Notes under the pieces: generated by a model
The model's input: only the letters and a program-made list of their open reading frames with translations
Told to the model about the DNA's origin: nothing
The model's database searches: none
Source: Cercophora sp. LCS_1
Taxonomy: Eukaryota > Ascomycota > Sordariomycetes > Sordariales > Lasiosphaeriaceae
Direction of reading: 5' to 3'
Length of the DNA: 64,000 nt
NCBI GenBank assembly: GCA_036250225.1
Contig: JAPZLL010000025.1
Location: 1-64,000, forward strand
Shown: one piece after another, positions 21,719-33,680 of the stretch
How positions within the stretch are numbered: position 1 is the stretch's first letter
Layout of the letters: each line of letters begins with the position of its first letter
Program-made: the position numbers and the translations under genes

Positions 21719-22426
21719 TTAAAAAACCCCCAGCATCCTTTGCGAAACCGTGTAACCAATCCTCGATGAACTGGCCGTCAACAGATCAACACACGCCAAC
21801 GATCCCACAACAAAGCTACACGCCTGCCCATTCTCCTCCTCCATCCCATCCGCAACACTAAACCCCTCCTCCTCGCCCAACCACTCGTGGTCAACAACTT
21901 TTCCCTCCCCATCAACCTCCACCACCCGATACGCAAAAACAACTTCTTCCTCTCCCTCCACCCCAAAGCTTAACTCCCATCCCTTTCCCCGTCTCGAAGA
22001 AATCGTCACACCAGCCCCTTTAACCGTCTTAATCCCCATCACAAGAAACAGTGACGCGTTGCCACTTGCGCGACGGTACATAGCCACTCTCCCATCAGCC
22101 AGGACAGCTTGGATAAACTCGGCACTCGGATCAAAGGAATGCGACGTGATATCCTTTATGGAATACGACAGGATATGCGTGCGATCAAAGACTAATGCCT
22201 CTTCGTTGCCGAGGCCAGCGAGGTGGAGAAAGGCGGAGAAGAGGCCGTTTCCCGACGGGTTGATGATTGTTTTCGTGGTCGGCTGTGAGGATGTGCAGGT
22301 TGTGATGGGTCTAGAGGAGAGGCAGGCGTGTGGTTGGGCTGGGTGGGTGAGGATGCTGCCAAGGATGGCCGGGGTGATGTCCCAGGCTGGGACTAGAAAG
22401 TATGGATTCCTTGTGTTTACGGGCAT
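21719..22426 (-). CDS. Protein of unknown function, 235 residues
   Basis: An open frame on the minus strand starts MPVNTRNPYFLVPAWDITPAILGSILTHPAQPHACL and ends VDLLTASSSRIGYTVSQRMLGVF. Codon use looks like real coding sequence, with C/G-rich third positions in the N-terminal half. The opening phrase (a strand followed by PxxLGSIxxxP) resembles small fungal proteins found near HET and NLR genes, but I cannot name a domain with confidence. No signal peptide or membrane segment is seen. The gene lies tail to tail with the HET pseudogene, 183 bp away. No intron is needed. Confidence 0.55.
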   Translation of the reverse strand: MPVNTRNPYFLVPAWDITPAILGSILTHPAQPHACLSSRPITTCTSSQPTTKTIINPSGNGLFSAFLHLAGLGNEEALVFDRTHILSYSIKDITSHSFDPSAEFIQAVLADGRVAMYRRASGNASLFLVMGIKTVKGAGVTISSRRGKGWELSFGVEGEEEVVFAYRVVEVDGEGKVVDHEWLGEEEGFSVADGMEEENGQACSFVVGSLACVDLLTASSSRIGYTVSQRMLGVF

Positions 22427-22862
22427 TTCGTAGGGTTTTTGGTTGTTGGATATGGAGTTTTGGAGGGATGGGACGGATTGGGTTGGGTAGGGGTCGGTAT
22501 AAGTGTTGGTGCGCGGTGGGGTGATGTCGGGAGACTTGTCAGTTTTTGGTCCAGTCTCGCTTGATGACGGGATTGTGTAACGGCTTTCACTTTTCGTAGA
22601 ACGAAGGATTGGTTACAAATGGGCTTGATGGGTCGATGCTCGGATTCAGGGTCCCATCAGGTAAGCATTCACGCATTGCAGCAAGGTTTGCGGGTAGAGC
22701 AGTGTATTCTTCTCTGACCTCCTGTCCCCCAGCCAAGGTGATATCCGTGATCCGTACACCAGACTTGCCTGACCGCCCGACCCGCCACCAGTTCGTCTGT
22801 ATCAAACATCCCCTGTTCCCGCCCGGACCGCCTCCTCCCCTAATGTCCTATACGCGAGGCAT
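22427..22862. other. Intergenic, nothing recognised
   Basis: This stretch lies between the unknown protein and the secreted protein. No feature is supported. Confidence 0.5.
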
Positions 22863-23288
22863 CTAGTTGGCCCAGGTCCACGAGACCTTAGACCGACCGA
22901 CGCCCAAATCGCCCACGATCTCCTTGAACACCTTCTCGCTCACGTCGATCTCGCCAGGGCTGCAGCTGGGGCACTTGTCGCGGACGGTGGCCGACACGAC
23001 CTGGCCGTCCTTGCCCTTGATGTGGATCTTGCGGCCGCAGTTGGAGTCGCCACCCGTCCCAACCATGTCGGGCGACATGGCGACAATGTTCTCCAAGTTG
23101 TCCTTGCCCGTGTCGTCCTGGCCGCAGGAGCCGAGGCCGACCTGGTAATACGTCATGGCGCCGGAGCGGGAGTCGCGCTCAAAGAGGTCGCGCTGCGAGA
23201 GCTCGACCGTCTGCACCAACGGGAGCGGAGAGGCCGAAGCGCCAGCCGCGAGCACGGCGACGAGGGCGGTGAAGAAAGAGGTCTGCAT
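22863..23288 (-). CDS. Secreted double-psi beta-barrel (RlpA/expansin-like) protein
   Basis: This 141-residue protein starts with a signal peptide (MQTSFFTALVAVLAAGASA, cleavage probably after residue 19). A short linker is followed by a double-psi beta-barrel of RlpA-like or barwin-like type (about 46-141): AMTYYQVGLGSCG, then IVAMSPDMV, NCGRKI, and ATVRDKCPSC ... DVSEKVF. The cysteines (SCG, NCG, KCPSC) and the Asp in VRDKC are the usual hallmarks of this fold. Fungal members are small secreted, often stress- or host-induced proteins; enzymatic activity is mostly unproven. It is a single exon and lies just upstream of the 3' end of the Rad5 gene. Confidence 0.9.
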   Translation of the reverse strand: MQTSFFTALVAVLAAGASASPLPLVQTVELSQRDLFERDSRSGAMTYYQVGLGSCGQDDTGKDNLENIVAMSPDMVGTGGDSNCGRKIHIKGKDGQVVSATVRDKCPSCSPGEIDVSEKVFKEIVGDLGVGRSKVSWTWAN

Positions 23289-23728
23289 GGTGATGGTGAA
23301 AGGAGTGACTGTAGTTTGTTTGGTGTTGTCAAATAGTTAAAGACTGTGTGTCAATTCATTGGAATTGAGTTGGTTGTTGGTCGGATAGCAAACGAGTGTA
23401 ACCGAAAGATCTAAAGAGTGTCTTGGTGGGAAGAAGAAAGTTGAGTGAGGGCACGAGGGCTCGAGGGAGGTTATATGGAGGCCTTCATCCTTGATCAGGT
23501 CTTACAGACCCAGGGACTCATGTCGAGGCTGCCGCGGTGCCCTTCAGAGTTCACTCGGTCTCGACGGCGTTGGGATCCGGTCGTCGTAGTCTGCGCCATC
23601 AATCCCAAGCATCAGGACAGCTGCACTGAGTGATCAAGTAAGGGAGCCATATCTACACCATGTCAATTTGTCTATGAGCGCCGTATATGCACCGTCATGC
23701 ACCGCCATGCAACAACCATGATTACCGC
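23289..23728. other. Promoter of the secreted protein and 3' end of Rad5
   Basis: No coding frame with family features is present. The region holds the upstream sequence of the secreted DPBB gene. Confidence 0.5.
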
Positions 23729-26700
23729 TTAGCTCAATAGTTCCTTGATATCTTCGATCCGTTGTTTCTTCTTCTCTTCGTCCGACATCATTCCAAGTGA
23801 TGTTGCTCTGTTCCATGTCAGCATCGCTCATCAACTCTCGTGGGTAAGACTCACATAAACTTCTTTCTCTCCTGGATCTTCAGCATCCTCTCCTCGATGC
23901 TATTCTTAACGATGAACCGGTAAACCTTGACCTCGTCCTCCTGTCCCATACGATGGACGCGGTCAATAGCCTGCGCCTCGATGGCGAAGCTCCACCACGG
24001 ATCCATCATAAACACGCGCTTGGCGCTGGTAAGATTCAGCCCGACGCCACCCGCCTTGAGACTGATCAGCAAGACGGTAAACTTGGTGGACTCCTTGAAC
24101 TCGGTCAACACAGCCGCACGTGCCTTTTGTGCCATGGAGCCATCCAACCGGAGGAAGCGCATGTTGGCCCGGGCCAGCACCGGCTCCAGGATCGAGAGGA
24201 ATGACGTGAACTGGCTGAAGATGACCGATTTGATCGTCGGGTTCTCCCTCCGCAAATTCCGCAGGTGGTCGATCAGCGCCACCACCTTGGACGATGAGTC
24301 GTTCGCACCCAGGCGCTGGAGGCTGATGCGGGGGCCGTCGGGGGAGACGGTTTCCTCCGGGTCGTCATCGTGGCGCACCACCTTGAAGAGGTCTCGGGAG
24401 TTGATTGCCTCCCGACACTGGAAGCATCGGGGAACCTTGTCCTGATCGATTTGGTGCTTGATGTAGTCGAGCATGCACTTTTTGCAAGCCGAATGCCAGC
24501 AACCCGTCACAGTCTGCTCAATCGTAGGCTCCTCGGCGCAGATGGGACACTCGTTGAGAGCTTCGTCGCGGATTTGACCGAGGACATGAGCGCCAAACTT
24601 GTTGGGACCTCCGTCATCATCCGTCGATGCCGTGAAGCGCTCGATAAGGTGCTTGAGGTCCATGTCGTCTGCAAGTCCCGCGGCGGCGTCAGCGAGAGCG
24701 CCAGCTTCCTCTTCATCCGCGACGATGTCCTGGTTGCGGACAAGGACGGGGTGGCAGCATGTTTGACGAAGTCGAAGGATTTGGGCAAAGAGGGTTGTGA
24801 ACGACTTCATGACGGTCCCTGCCTCAACGTTGGCGTCCAAAGCCCGTTTGACGCGGCTGAAGATATGCTCGTAGACAGCACGCTCCGTTTCAGAGAGCTC
24901 AATGTCGACAATCTCCACGGTTTTTGGTGGAAGCGGCACCAACGGCTTCCCATCAGGCGTCCTCATATCCTTTGTCCTTCTCATGACCAGAGGTTCGAGC
25001 ACTGTCTGGACAACATCCAGAGCCCGCATAAAGTCCTTTCCTTCGAACGGGACCGTGATGAACGTGCGCCAAAAGGAAAAGTTGTTCCATGGCTCGACCC
25101 GGAGGAACCTGACGAGGCTGTAGAGGTCTTCAAGTCTGTTGACAATCGGTGTACCGGTCAACACCCACCGGTGCTCTGCAGAAAGCTCATAGCAAGCCCT
25201 TGCTGTTTTCGACGCCCGGTTCTTGATACTATGTGCTTCGTCCAAAATGACACGGAAGAAGTTGAGAGAGAATATGCCTCGATGGCCGGATCGATCTCCC
25301 TTTCTGGAGGCAATCTGGCTGAACTCGGACAAAACTGTACCATAGCTTGTGACGATGACATCCGGGGCATTGGCAGCGTTCGCTTCGCAGCAGAGGGTCA
25401 TCAAATCGGCATTCTTGTCGCTCCCATAGTATACCATGGCCCTGAGGGTTCCTTCTTTCGATGCATTTTCCGCTTCACTGTGCCATTGAGCCAACAACGA
25501 CATTGGGGCGATGACGAGGGTCGTGCACGGTGCGTTGACAACACTGGTGCCGTTAGAGATGAATGGCAGCCGCGGAAGGCTATTGACCGAGGCGGTCGTA
25601 GCATTGTCCTGTTTAGCGAGCATGGCAGTCTCGGATTTGTGAGAGTGAACCAAGCTGAGCATCTGGATGGTTTTCCCCAGGCCCATCTCGTCGGCCAGAA
25701 TACCGCCGAGGCAGTGCTGTTCCTGGGCAGGGAAATCCAATGACATGTCGCCAGAATAGGGGTTGACGTAAAAGACAGGCTGGTTGGGTACTTGAGGAAC
25801 CTCCTTGTCGTCATAGTCCTTGGTTGGCCAAGCGTACTCCTCCCACAAGGGGTGCATAGAGACCTCCCGCTCTTTGCTCCTCTGGTTCTTCTCCTTGCCC
25901 ATCATCCAGTAAAGCGCTTGTTTTTGATATGGCCGTAGCTGCATCGCAAATGTGTCGGCGGGCTCTGCTTCTGGTGTGTTGAAGTCGAACGACTGGGCCT
26001 TCTTGTACAGGGCGTCGAGCTGGTCTTGTTCGAGTTCCTGGCCATCTTCATTCTCCTCCTCGGACGGTGAGTTCGGTACATCCCTGGTAGTTGGCTTCGC
26101 CTTCTCCTTCTCCTTGTTATCGGCGAGCTCCGCTGCATCTAGAAGCCCCTGACGTTGGCTTTTCGCGGCGGCGGCATTCGATCTCGTAGGTACAAGTCCG
26201 ACTTCCTGGAAAAGCCTCACCATCGCAACCTGTCGCATCCGCAACTCCCGTTCCTCCGTGGTTTCCTGCGACTCGTGGAGGCCAGCCGCGCGCTCGCTAG
26301 CAGGCTTGAAGCCCCGACTGAAGAAGGCAGACTTGAGCAGCGAGCACCTCAGCTGAAGAAAGACTGTGTCATTGGTCCTCAGCCTCTCGGGGGCGTAGAC
26401 ACATATCCCCTCGAACTTGCAGACCTCCTGATCAATCAATGCCGAAACCCAATAGGCTGCATCCTTCGAAAGTCTCCCAAGTTCTCTGCCGCTGCTGTCT
26501 GTGAACCGGACAATGACATCAATCCGCTTTGATGCGGCGGAGTTTAGACCCCCAATTTTCGCTTGTCCCTTTCCCAGACCCTTGGATGGAATTATCTTTT
26601 GACGTTCAATCTTGACCTTGTCGCCGTGCTTGAGGAGATTTGTTCCACTTCGAGTCGCCCATCCCTCCACACCAAAAGCGCCGAGATACCGTGCCTCGGG

Positions 26701-27198
26701 CATGGATTTGCGAACAACAGCAGGCCGTTCAGCTGCGCCGCTGGATGTGCTCGATGTCGCCACAGAACGCGAGTAGGAAGAGATAGCAGTCGGTTTTCTC
26801 TTCAATATCTTCCATATTCCGTCGAAGTACATATTGATAGCCCTTTCCAGATTGTTGTTGCAATTCGCCCGAATAACATCCAACGCATCCGTCGTAACCT
26901 TCTCCCCGACGAACGCTTCGAACGTTTCTTGGTCGAAGGGCACCGGTGACGAGGCATCTGGGGTATTGGAGGCCGGGCGTGAAGGAATAATTCGATTCGC
27001 GGAGTTTTCGACAGCCTTCGTTACAAGAGGCGATCGAATGGGCGAACTAGGCTCATCGTCGGAGTCGCGAAAAAAGCGGACAGGCTGGGGGGTTGACCCC
27101 AAAAAGCCAGGAGACGAGGAATGAACTGCATCTCCGTCGTCGTCAGGGAGAAAGCGTCGTTTTTTGTAAGGCGGCTCGGGATCGTTGCGGTAATCCAT
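23729..27198 (-). CDS. RAD5: Rad5-type DNA repair helicase and ubiquitin ligase
   Basis: CDS complement(23729..23807, 23855..27198), 1,140 residues. Order of domains: a CUE/UBA-like helix set (about 92-127), HIRAN (about 169-293, starting YLGAFGVEGWATRSG), a SNF2 ATPase with Walker A DEMGLGKT (503-510) and DEAH (653-656), a RING finger inserted in the helicase (CPIC ... C-W-H ... CFQC, about 884-928), and a helicase C-lobe ending in a DRVHRMGQ motif. This order is diagnostic for Rad5/HLTF, which polyubiquitinates PCNA and reverses stalled forks in error-free damage tolerance. A 47-bp intron (23808-23854) separates a 79-nt last exon encoding the end ...GMMSDEEKKKQRIEDIKELLS. The start chosen is MDYRNDPEPP (good context AAGATGG). 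A frame-open extension to 27318 would add 40 residues. Confidence 0.95.
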
Positions 27199-27489
27199 CT
27201 TGTTGTAAATGACGTGACCGTGGTCCTTGTTTAGTTCTCGAGGGGCAGGATGCTGGGTGACGCGACGTAACGAAGCAACCGCGAATTTTGGCGTATAGTG
27301 ATCACCTGACCGCGTCAAGAACCACTTTAACTCACTGGAGCTTGGGCCACTTTCGTCATTGCTGGCGTAGACACCCCTGTAAATCTCAAAACCCCAACGG
27401 CTCGATCCGAACTATCAACGGCCAAAACCCTGCGCCGCTCCCTTCACGATGTCATTGCTCCCGTAAAGCGATCCTCCGAGGCCTTCCTC
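27199..27489. promoter_or_regulatory. Divergent promoter between Rad5 and the complex I assembly factor
   Basis: About 290 bp separate the two start codons, so both genes must be driven from this segment. A six-codon upstream reading frame (ATG 27449, TAA 27464-27466) lies in the NDUFAF6 leader, before its chosen start. Confidence 0.6.
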
Positions 27490-28615
27490 ATGTATTTCTC
27501 ACGGGCCGTCACCCGGGCCCTCAGGCGGGTGCCATGCGCCGCCCGCGAGGCCCGCCGAAGCATGGTCACCGAAGCCGATGTGACCGGCGCCCGAAGATAC
27601 TGCGAATCCCAGCTCAAGTAAGTAACCCCTGCCCAATTGGTGCCCAGTATACTCAACACCCTCTAGAACAGGTGACTACGAAGCCTACCTCACCCGCCAA
27701 TTCCTCCCTCCCTCGGCCCGCGACGCATATGATGCCTTCCGGGCGTTGAACCTCGAACTCGCCCGCCTTCCCGAAACAGTATCCAACCCCACCATTGGCC
27801 GTATGCGCATTCAATACTGGAAAGACTTTGTCAATCAGACATTCGCCGGCAACCCGCCTCGCGAACCCATTTCCATCCTCCTCTACAAAACCATATCTTC
27901 TCTCGCCTCCCAGGGCCACAGCACCAGCTCCCTCAAATTCTGGCTGCACCGTCTCATTACTACACGAGAGTCGCGTATGGAGAACCAACCTTTTACGAGC
28001 CTCTCCGCGCTTGAAGATTACGCCGAAAATACCTACGCGACGCTCATGTACCTCACACTCGCCTCGATCCCAGTGCGCTCGGTGGATATGGATCATCTGG
28101 CAAGTCACATTGGCAAGGCATGCGGGATTGTGGCAATCCTAAGGGGGATACCGGTTCTTGCAGCACCATCACAGCCAATCCAAGGGCCAGCGGGGACACA
28201 GGTTGCTAGCACGAGGAGTCCGGCGCTTTTGCTGCCGCTGGATGTCATGGCGGAAGCGGGCGTGAGGGAGGAGGATGTCTTCAGGAATGGGCCGAATGCG
28301 GAGGGGCTGCAGGATGCGGTGTTCCAGGTGGCTACGAGGGCAAACGATCACTTGATCACAGCGAGGGAGATGTTACAAAAGCTGAAGAGGGGAGAAACTG
28401 CTGACCATGCGTATGAACATGAGGGGGAGACCGGGCATGACCATCCCTCCGAAGAGGCAGGGGCCCAGGTGTTTTCTTCAGTGTTGCTGGAAGCTATTCC
28501 TGCCAGGGAATACCTTGGACGGCTCGAGGCGGCTAATTTTGATCCGTATAGGGTCAAGAGCAGCTGGAACCTGCCGTGGAGGTTATGGCGGGCCTCGCGA
28601 AAAGCGAAGATTTAG
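27490..28615 (+). CDS. NDUFAF6-like complex I assembly factor (squalene/phytoene synthase fold)
   Basis: CDS join(27490..27617, 27667..28615), 358 residues. A 49-bp intron (GTAAGT...TCTAG) joins QLK to TGDYEAYLTRQFLPPSARDAYDAFRALNLELARL. The body has the squalene/phytoene synthase-like fold of NDUFAF6: RMRIQYWKDFVNQTF, PISILLYKTI, then AENTYATLMYLTLASI and HIGKACGIVAILRGIP. The catalytic DxxxD pair of true synthases is not visible (the second motif region reads AENTYATLMY), as expected for the assembly factor acting in mitochondria. The arginine-rich N-terminus (MYFSRAVTRALRRVPC) suits a mitochondrial targeting sequence. The start is the only ATG in frame ahead of the intron and is not certain. 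The C-terminus includes a lower-complexity insert near 290-310. Confidence 0.85.
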
Positions 28616-31560
28616 AAGCAGATGAGACGATCACCACTTGGATATATTGTATAATAGTGTACGAGCTGCATGTTTGGCGTTGGAAACAAGGAATCCCAGG
28701 TCTGTCGTACGACCTAGCAATAACAATGGGGCCAGTGAGGTGCTGGGTCGAAGGGTATCTGGCTGCCAATCATCCGAGACACCCGAGACACGAGATACGA
28801 TGTCTAAATAAGACGCATATTTTCCTGCAGGTACCAACCAATTACTAGAACAGGCAAGTGATATCCGTTGGGGTCGAAGACGCCGAACAGTGTTCGCCTT
28901 GAGTCGCTGCCAACGAACCAGCTGCGTCGCCATGTGCTCGGGAAACTGTTCGTCAGCCAAGATGGCAGACACCGGCAATGATGCGGATGCAGTACCCAGT
29001 TGGTAGCAAGAGTCTCGATCTTTGAATCATGGCGAACCATCGAGGGGTTTACAGTAATGGCCTGCCCGTATGACAGAGCAAGAATCCATCAAACACGAGG
29101 ACAGTTTTTTTTCAGTCTGCATGAAAGTGTGGATTTCAGTCGCAATGAAGTTGGAAACAGTTACTCGAGAATTACTCGATCTATTTACTCGATCGGACGG
29201 AACAACGTTTGGCACAAGTCATCTCAACAAGTTTAGGTAAGTGCCGCCAAAATTGGTATGCCCGGGAACAAGGGACGGCAACCCTGACCCTCACAGAAAA
29301 CCTTGAGCAGGGTTTCCGGTGTCGAAATCGACGGGCGGCGGCAACCGACGGGCTCGGCGACCCGAAGCAACGGGCCGAGAGCGAGTCGCGAGCTGAGTGC
29401 CGCCTGTAGCCGGATACCCACAGCATCGAGGTCCACAGAATATAACAGAACCCACCAGCAAAAAACACTAGAGGCTGGGGTAGTTTGTTGTGAGACCGTT
29501 GTTAGACGGGGATGGCGTCGGGCGATGAGTCTAGGCCCATTCTGTCTCCACAGAGTCGCCCAAGTCCTGTGCCACTGAACAAGCGAGGCTCCAGCCGCAA
29601 ACCATCAGCTCTATGGCGTTCCAGGGGTCGGCTTGGCAAGAAAAGAAAATGTGGATTTTATGCTGGATTTTGGATGGAGTTGCCGTCGGCCGGCGCCGCT
29701 GTCAGCACGCCCGGACATCCTAAGACGGCTCCGGGGAAGCGAGCCCGGGCCATCCGTCGGGCGTCTTCGAGTCAGGACGGCGTGAGGCCGGGCCATGCGG
29801 TGAAGCCTTGCGCCAAATAAGTAAGGCGCCACGGAAAACCCCATCACTCGTATATACGGATCCGTACCTGGTTGTTCAAAATAGCTATGGTCAAACGGAC
29901 ACAAATTTCACAGAGGTATGGAGTACATGTCAAGTACCTCAGAAAGCGGATGTGCTTACTGACGTCGGGCAAAAAAGCAGAGAACGCCTTCGTGCCGTTT
30001 GTGGAGTAGGGCGAGGAGCAGAATTTGTGGTGTCTGGAAGAGCCCTCCGTGTCGAGACATCAGACCGGAATTTGTCCAGGAAATGTCGTGACCGGAGAAA
30101 GGAGCGCTATGTACGAGCCAACCTTCCAACGTGCCCTGCGAATGCTGCTGTGTGGTCGCCAGGGACCTTTGAGTTATGTAATTGAATGCACCAGAAAGGA
30201 GGGGCAGCTACGAAAGGGCGGACGGCGTCGCGACGGCTTCTTGTACAGAAATCAGCTTCTCCGAGGCGACCTTGCTTGTTTGAGCCTCGCGGCTCCGAAG
30301 AGGCGAGGTCACGAAATCCGCTCAGTCACTGACGCATCCGTGACAGATGCAGGCGCCGTCCATCGGCTCGTTGTCACAGGAGCCAAGAACGCGGAAAAAG
30401 AACAGGAAGAAATAAGGTCATAAGGCTGCCTGTGGTTGGCGCTGATAGAGGGGCAGACGCATTTTGCGGGGAAGGGCCTTGCCCAGCGCTACGGTTCTGC
30501 ACAGTGTGCGCGACCAAAGTTCGGGCCGCCCTGCCATGACGCGACCGGGAAATAGGGCAGTGCTTTCCGTGCCAAAGTTGTCTGGCAAGCAGTTATCTGA
30601 TCAATGTTGCTATTGAGAACAATCCGTCGCTTCACGGTATCACCGCAACCTCAAGCATGAGCTGCGAATCACCATGCTAGCGTCAAGGGGGATCCAAGGC
30701 TGCCCAAGCCCAGGTACCCTCGAGGACGAGCTACGTCAGGGGCCGACAGTGCGGCCCCAGCACGTGCAGATGACATCCACCGTCCACAGGGACTGTGTAA
30801 AGCATGATGCATGCAAAAATTTTATGGTGGATCTGGCTGGGAAACTCTGGCAGGTGACCGCTGCGACGGCGCCAGGGCAGCTCGGCAGAGGTGCAAAAGG
30901 CCGCCAAGTCAGGTCTCATTGGTCCGTCCAAGCTTTTCCGCATTTTGTGGGGCGGATGTCGCAAGTCTAGAAGCAGCGGAAGAACCGAAAAGCTGTGAAG
31001 TCACCATCAGACCGACGCGCCTGCGCCCAGTCTCGATTCGACGCCCCGTCTGTCCCCTGAGCTCGCTCGATCACGTTGGCCTGATCGTGGCTGACGCGAG
31101 CCAATGCTAAATGGGTGGCCGTTCAGCACACCGTCGGCTGCTTTGCCCCCCTCTGGTGTCTGCGGGGTGTTGCCCAACCTACTGGGCCATCAACAGGAGG
31201 AATGTCGGGATCCCTCCCTCGGGTGGCGTCCAGAGGGAAGCCGTCGAGACAGCCAAAAATGAGATCTTAGTCGACCAGGGATAGGAGCCGCCATGTACAA
31301 GTTACCCCGTGGGTACCGGATTGGGACGCCTGCGATGACGAACGGCACCCACAGCGTGACATGGACGGCCATGTTTGTGCGCCGTAGCGGAGCCCGGCCA
31401 TCCAAGTCTTTGTTGTCGTGGTCCTACCGTTTGCTGAGTGGGCCGGAAGCCGCCTGCCATGACACATAATTACTTGATGGAAAAGACAGCTTCACAAAAA
31501 TACAAATAGTTTTGGCAGCCAGTATTCCTTGTTTCCATCGTGCATGTTGGTGTTGTAAAG
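28616..31560. other. Long intergenic region
   Basis: About 3 kb show no frame with recognisable domains and no tRNA-like or rRNA sequence that I can see. GC content is high and frames are open by chance in several places (for example 29303-29578, 30025-30423). It may hold long untranslated regions or non-coding RNA. Confidence 0.45.
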
Positions 31561-32130
31561 GAACCAACCTCGTTTTCACTACTTGCGAGTCTTTCGTTTG
31601 TTCGGCATTGCTGTACGACATCGACACCGACGTCCAGACTCGCCGCCGAGATTCAAGATAGCTCCAGTGACTTATTCAGCTTGCACTACCTACCGCTTAT
31701 ACACACGAAAGCGCAACCAGATCGCAGCGCTCGACACCGAACACACAGTCTTGCTCGAACAACCGCCAACTGAGGATCAACTAGGACGGATCGCACTTTG
31801 GGTTGCAACAGACAATCGCAAGAGCAGGCGGAAAACAAAGGGTTTACCAGATCTTGTGACGGACAGTGGCGTTGGCTTTGCATCGGGTCAGCTGGCCAAG
31901 CCCAAGCGGGAACAACACAACGCAGAGACGGAGGAGGAAAAAGTCGGGGTCGCTCCCGGACGGGCCGTCATTCGCACTGGAGACACTCTTGCATCACACC
32001 ACTCAATCAATTCGGGGCATTTTCACGAGCCGTTGACCCACACTTCCTAGACTTCTATCGTCCAACCCCTGTCAACCTGCCCCTCCCCCGCCTTTGCGCC
32101 TTCGGCCAGGGGGCGCCGTCGTCCGCCAAG
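31561..32130 (+). promoter_or_regulatory. Promoter and leader of the arrestin gene
   Basis: This segment directly precedes the arrestin start codon and contains pyrimidine-rich patches (about 32060-32100) typical of fungal transcription start regions. Several upstream ATG codons occur, so the leader may be spliced or regulated by uORFs. Confidence 0.4.
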
Positions 32131-33680
32131 ATGCCACACAGGGTCGCCAACTTTTTCAGATCCTCGACCAGAGAGTTCGAGACGCAGGTATCGAATCTCA
32201 CCAAGAAGAAGGCCCTTCCAAGCAGTAGGAGATCGCCCAGCCGAAACAGCTCTGGAAGCTCGGATCGGGTGGCCTATGCGTCGTCGATCGAGGAAACCCC
32301 ACCCGACGAGTCTGTAGCTCACGCACCGCGTATAAAGATGAGCGAATCACGGACCACAAGCTTCTCATCCGACTCGCACCGCGAACACCACCACAGAATA
32401 TCCTTTCCCAGCATGCATTTCGGGCGTTCCAACAAAGAGCCGCACGTCAACGCGGTGGCAGCGCTGGACTGGAAACTCGAGTCGCCGCCCATCGTACTGT
32501 TCAATGATGCCGAGCACAGCAGCGGCGCCATCGTCTCAGGCCAGCTGTTTCTCGACATCAAAGAAGATGAGGTCGAGATTGAGTCTCTCGATGCCACTCT
32601 CAACATCAATGTCACACAGAAGAAGCCCTTTGCGCATCACTGCAGTGAGTGCGCGACCCAGACAACCGAGATCAAGAAATGGTGTCTCCTTCCCAACCCG
32701 TTGGTCCTGAGAAAAGGTGAGTCTCCCGCACGACCGTCCCGCTGAGTCGAACAGTACTAACAACGATATCAGGCCGACACAATTACCCTTTCTCCGCCCT
32801 CTTGGAGGGCCACCTCCCCGCTTCCATGGAAGGACCCCTCGTTGTTATCACCTATGACTTCAAGGCCGAGGCTGTTCCCAAGGTCTATGGCCAGCCACCT
32901 ATTCGTTTCCAAAAGACGCTCGATGTCAAGCGCAGCCTCCCTACCTCCGAGCACCCCCACCACTCGGTTCGCGTGTTCCCACCCACCAACATCAAGGCAA
33001 GCGCCTACTACCCCCATGTCATTCACCCCATCGGAAGCTACAACCTCAACATCCGCCTGGACGGGATTTCGCGACACAACGCCAAGGTCGGCACCATCGA
33101 GTACTGGAAACTCAAGAAGCTCACCTGGCGCCTCGAAGAGATCGCCAAAACAGTAGCCCCCGCTTGCGGCCGACATAGCCCGAAGCTGGGCGAGGGCTCT
33201 GACCAGGCGAAGAAGGGTATCGTGCGAACGGAGACGCGTGTCATTGGCGAGAAGACGCTCTTCTCAGGGTGGAAGAGCAACTACATGAGCACGACAGATA
33301 GCAGCGTCGAGCTTGAGCTCGAGTACAGCCTGGCCCCGCACGCCAAGTATGCCTGCGACACAAAGTGCCGTGATGGCACCGAGGTGACGCACCAGCTCAT
33401 GGTGGAGATGGTGGTTTCGCAGGAGTGGGCGCCCATCAACAAGCCGGCGCTCGTCACGCACACGGGTGTCGGAAGAATTCTCAGAATGCATTTCGGAACC
33501 GTCCTCACCGAGCGCGGCGGAATAGGAATCAGCTGGGACAACGAAGCGCCTCCGATTTATCAGGATGTGCCGCCTAGTCCGCCAGCATATTCGCACGAGA
33601 CGCATCTGGAGGGCGAGTGGTCGATTCTCGAGGTGATGGAGCCGTTGGATGGGGACAGCCCCGAGTACAGCCCTGTTTAG
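32131..33680 (+). CDS. Arrestin-related trafficking adaptor (LDB19-type)
   Basis: CDS join(32131..32716, 32773..33680), 497 residues. The 56-bp intron has GTGAGT, a perfect TACTAAC branch site and TATCAG. A basic Ser-rich N-terminus (MPHRVANFFRSSTREF) is followed by an arrestin fold: VNAVAALDWKLESPPIVLFNDAEHSSGAIVSGQLFLDI, DEVEIESLDATLNI, then LPNPLVLRKGRHNYPFSALLEGHLPASMEGPLVVITYDFKAE. The C-lobe strands follow (SYNLNIRLDG, SVELELEYSL, and VTHQLMVEMVVSQEW). It resembles fungal LDB19/ART1-type arrestins, which recruit the Rsp5 ubiquitin ligase to plasma-membrane transporters. Proline/tyrosine motifs near the end (APPIYQ, SPPAYS) fit WW-domain binding of Rsp5. Sure of arrestin, less of the ART1 subgroup. 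Confidence 0.85.

Noticed and set aside
24370..25743. A 457-codon open frame on the plus strand inside the Rad5 gene
   Set aside because: It is the antisense shadow of the SNF2 coding sequence. The minus-strand protein has all Rad5 domains, while the plus frame has no recognised domain.
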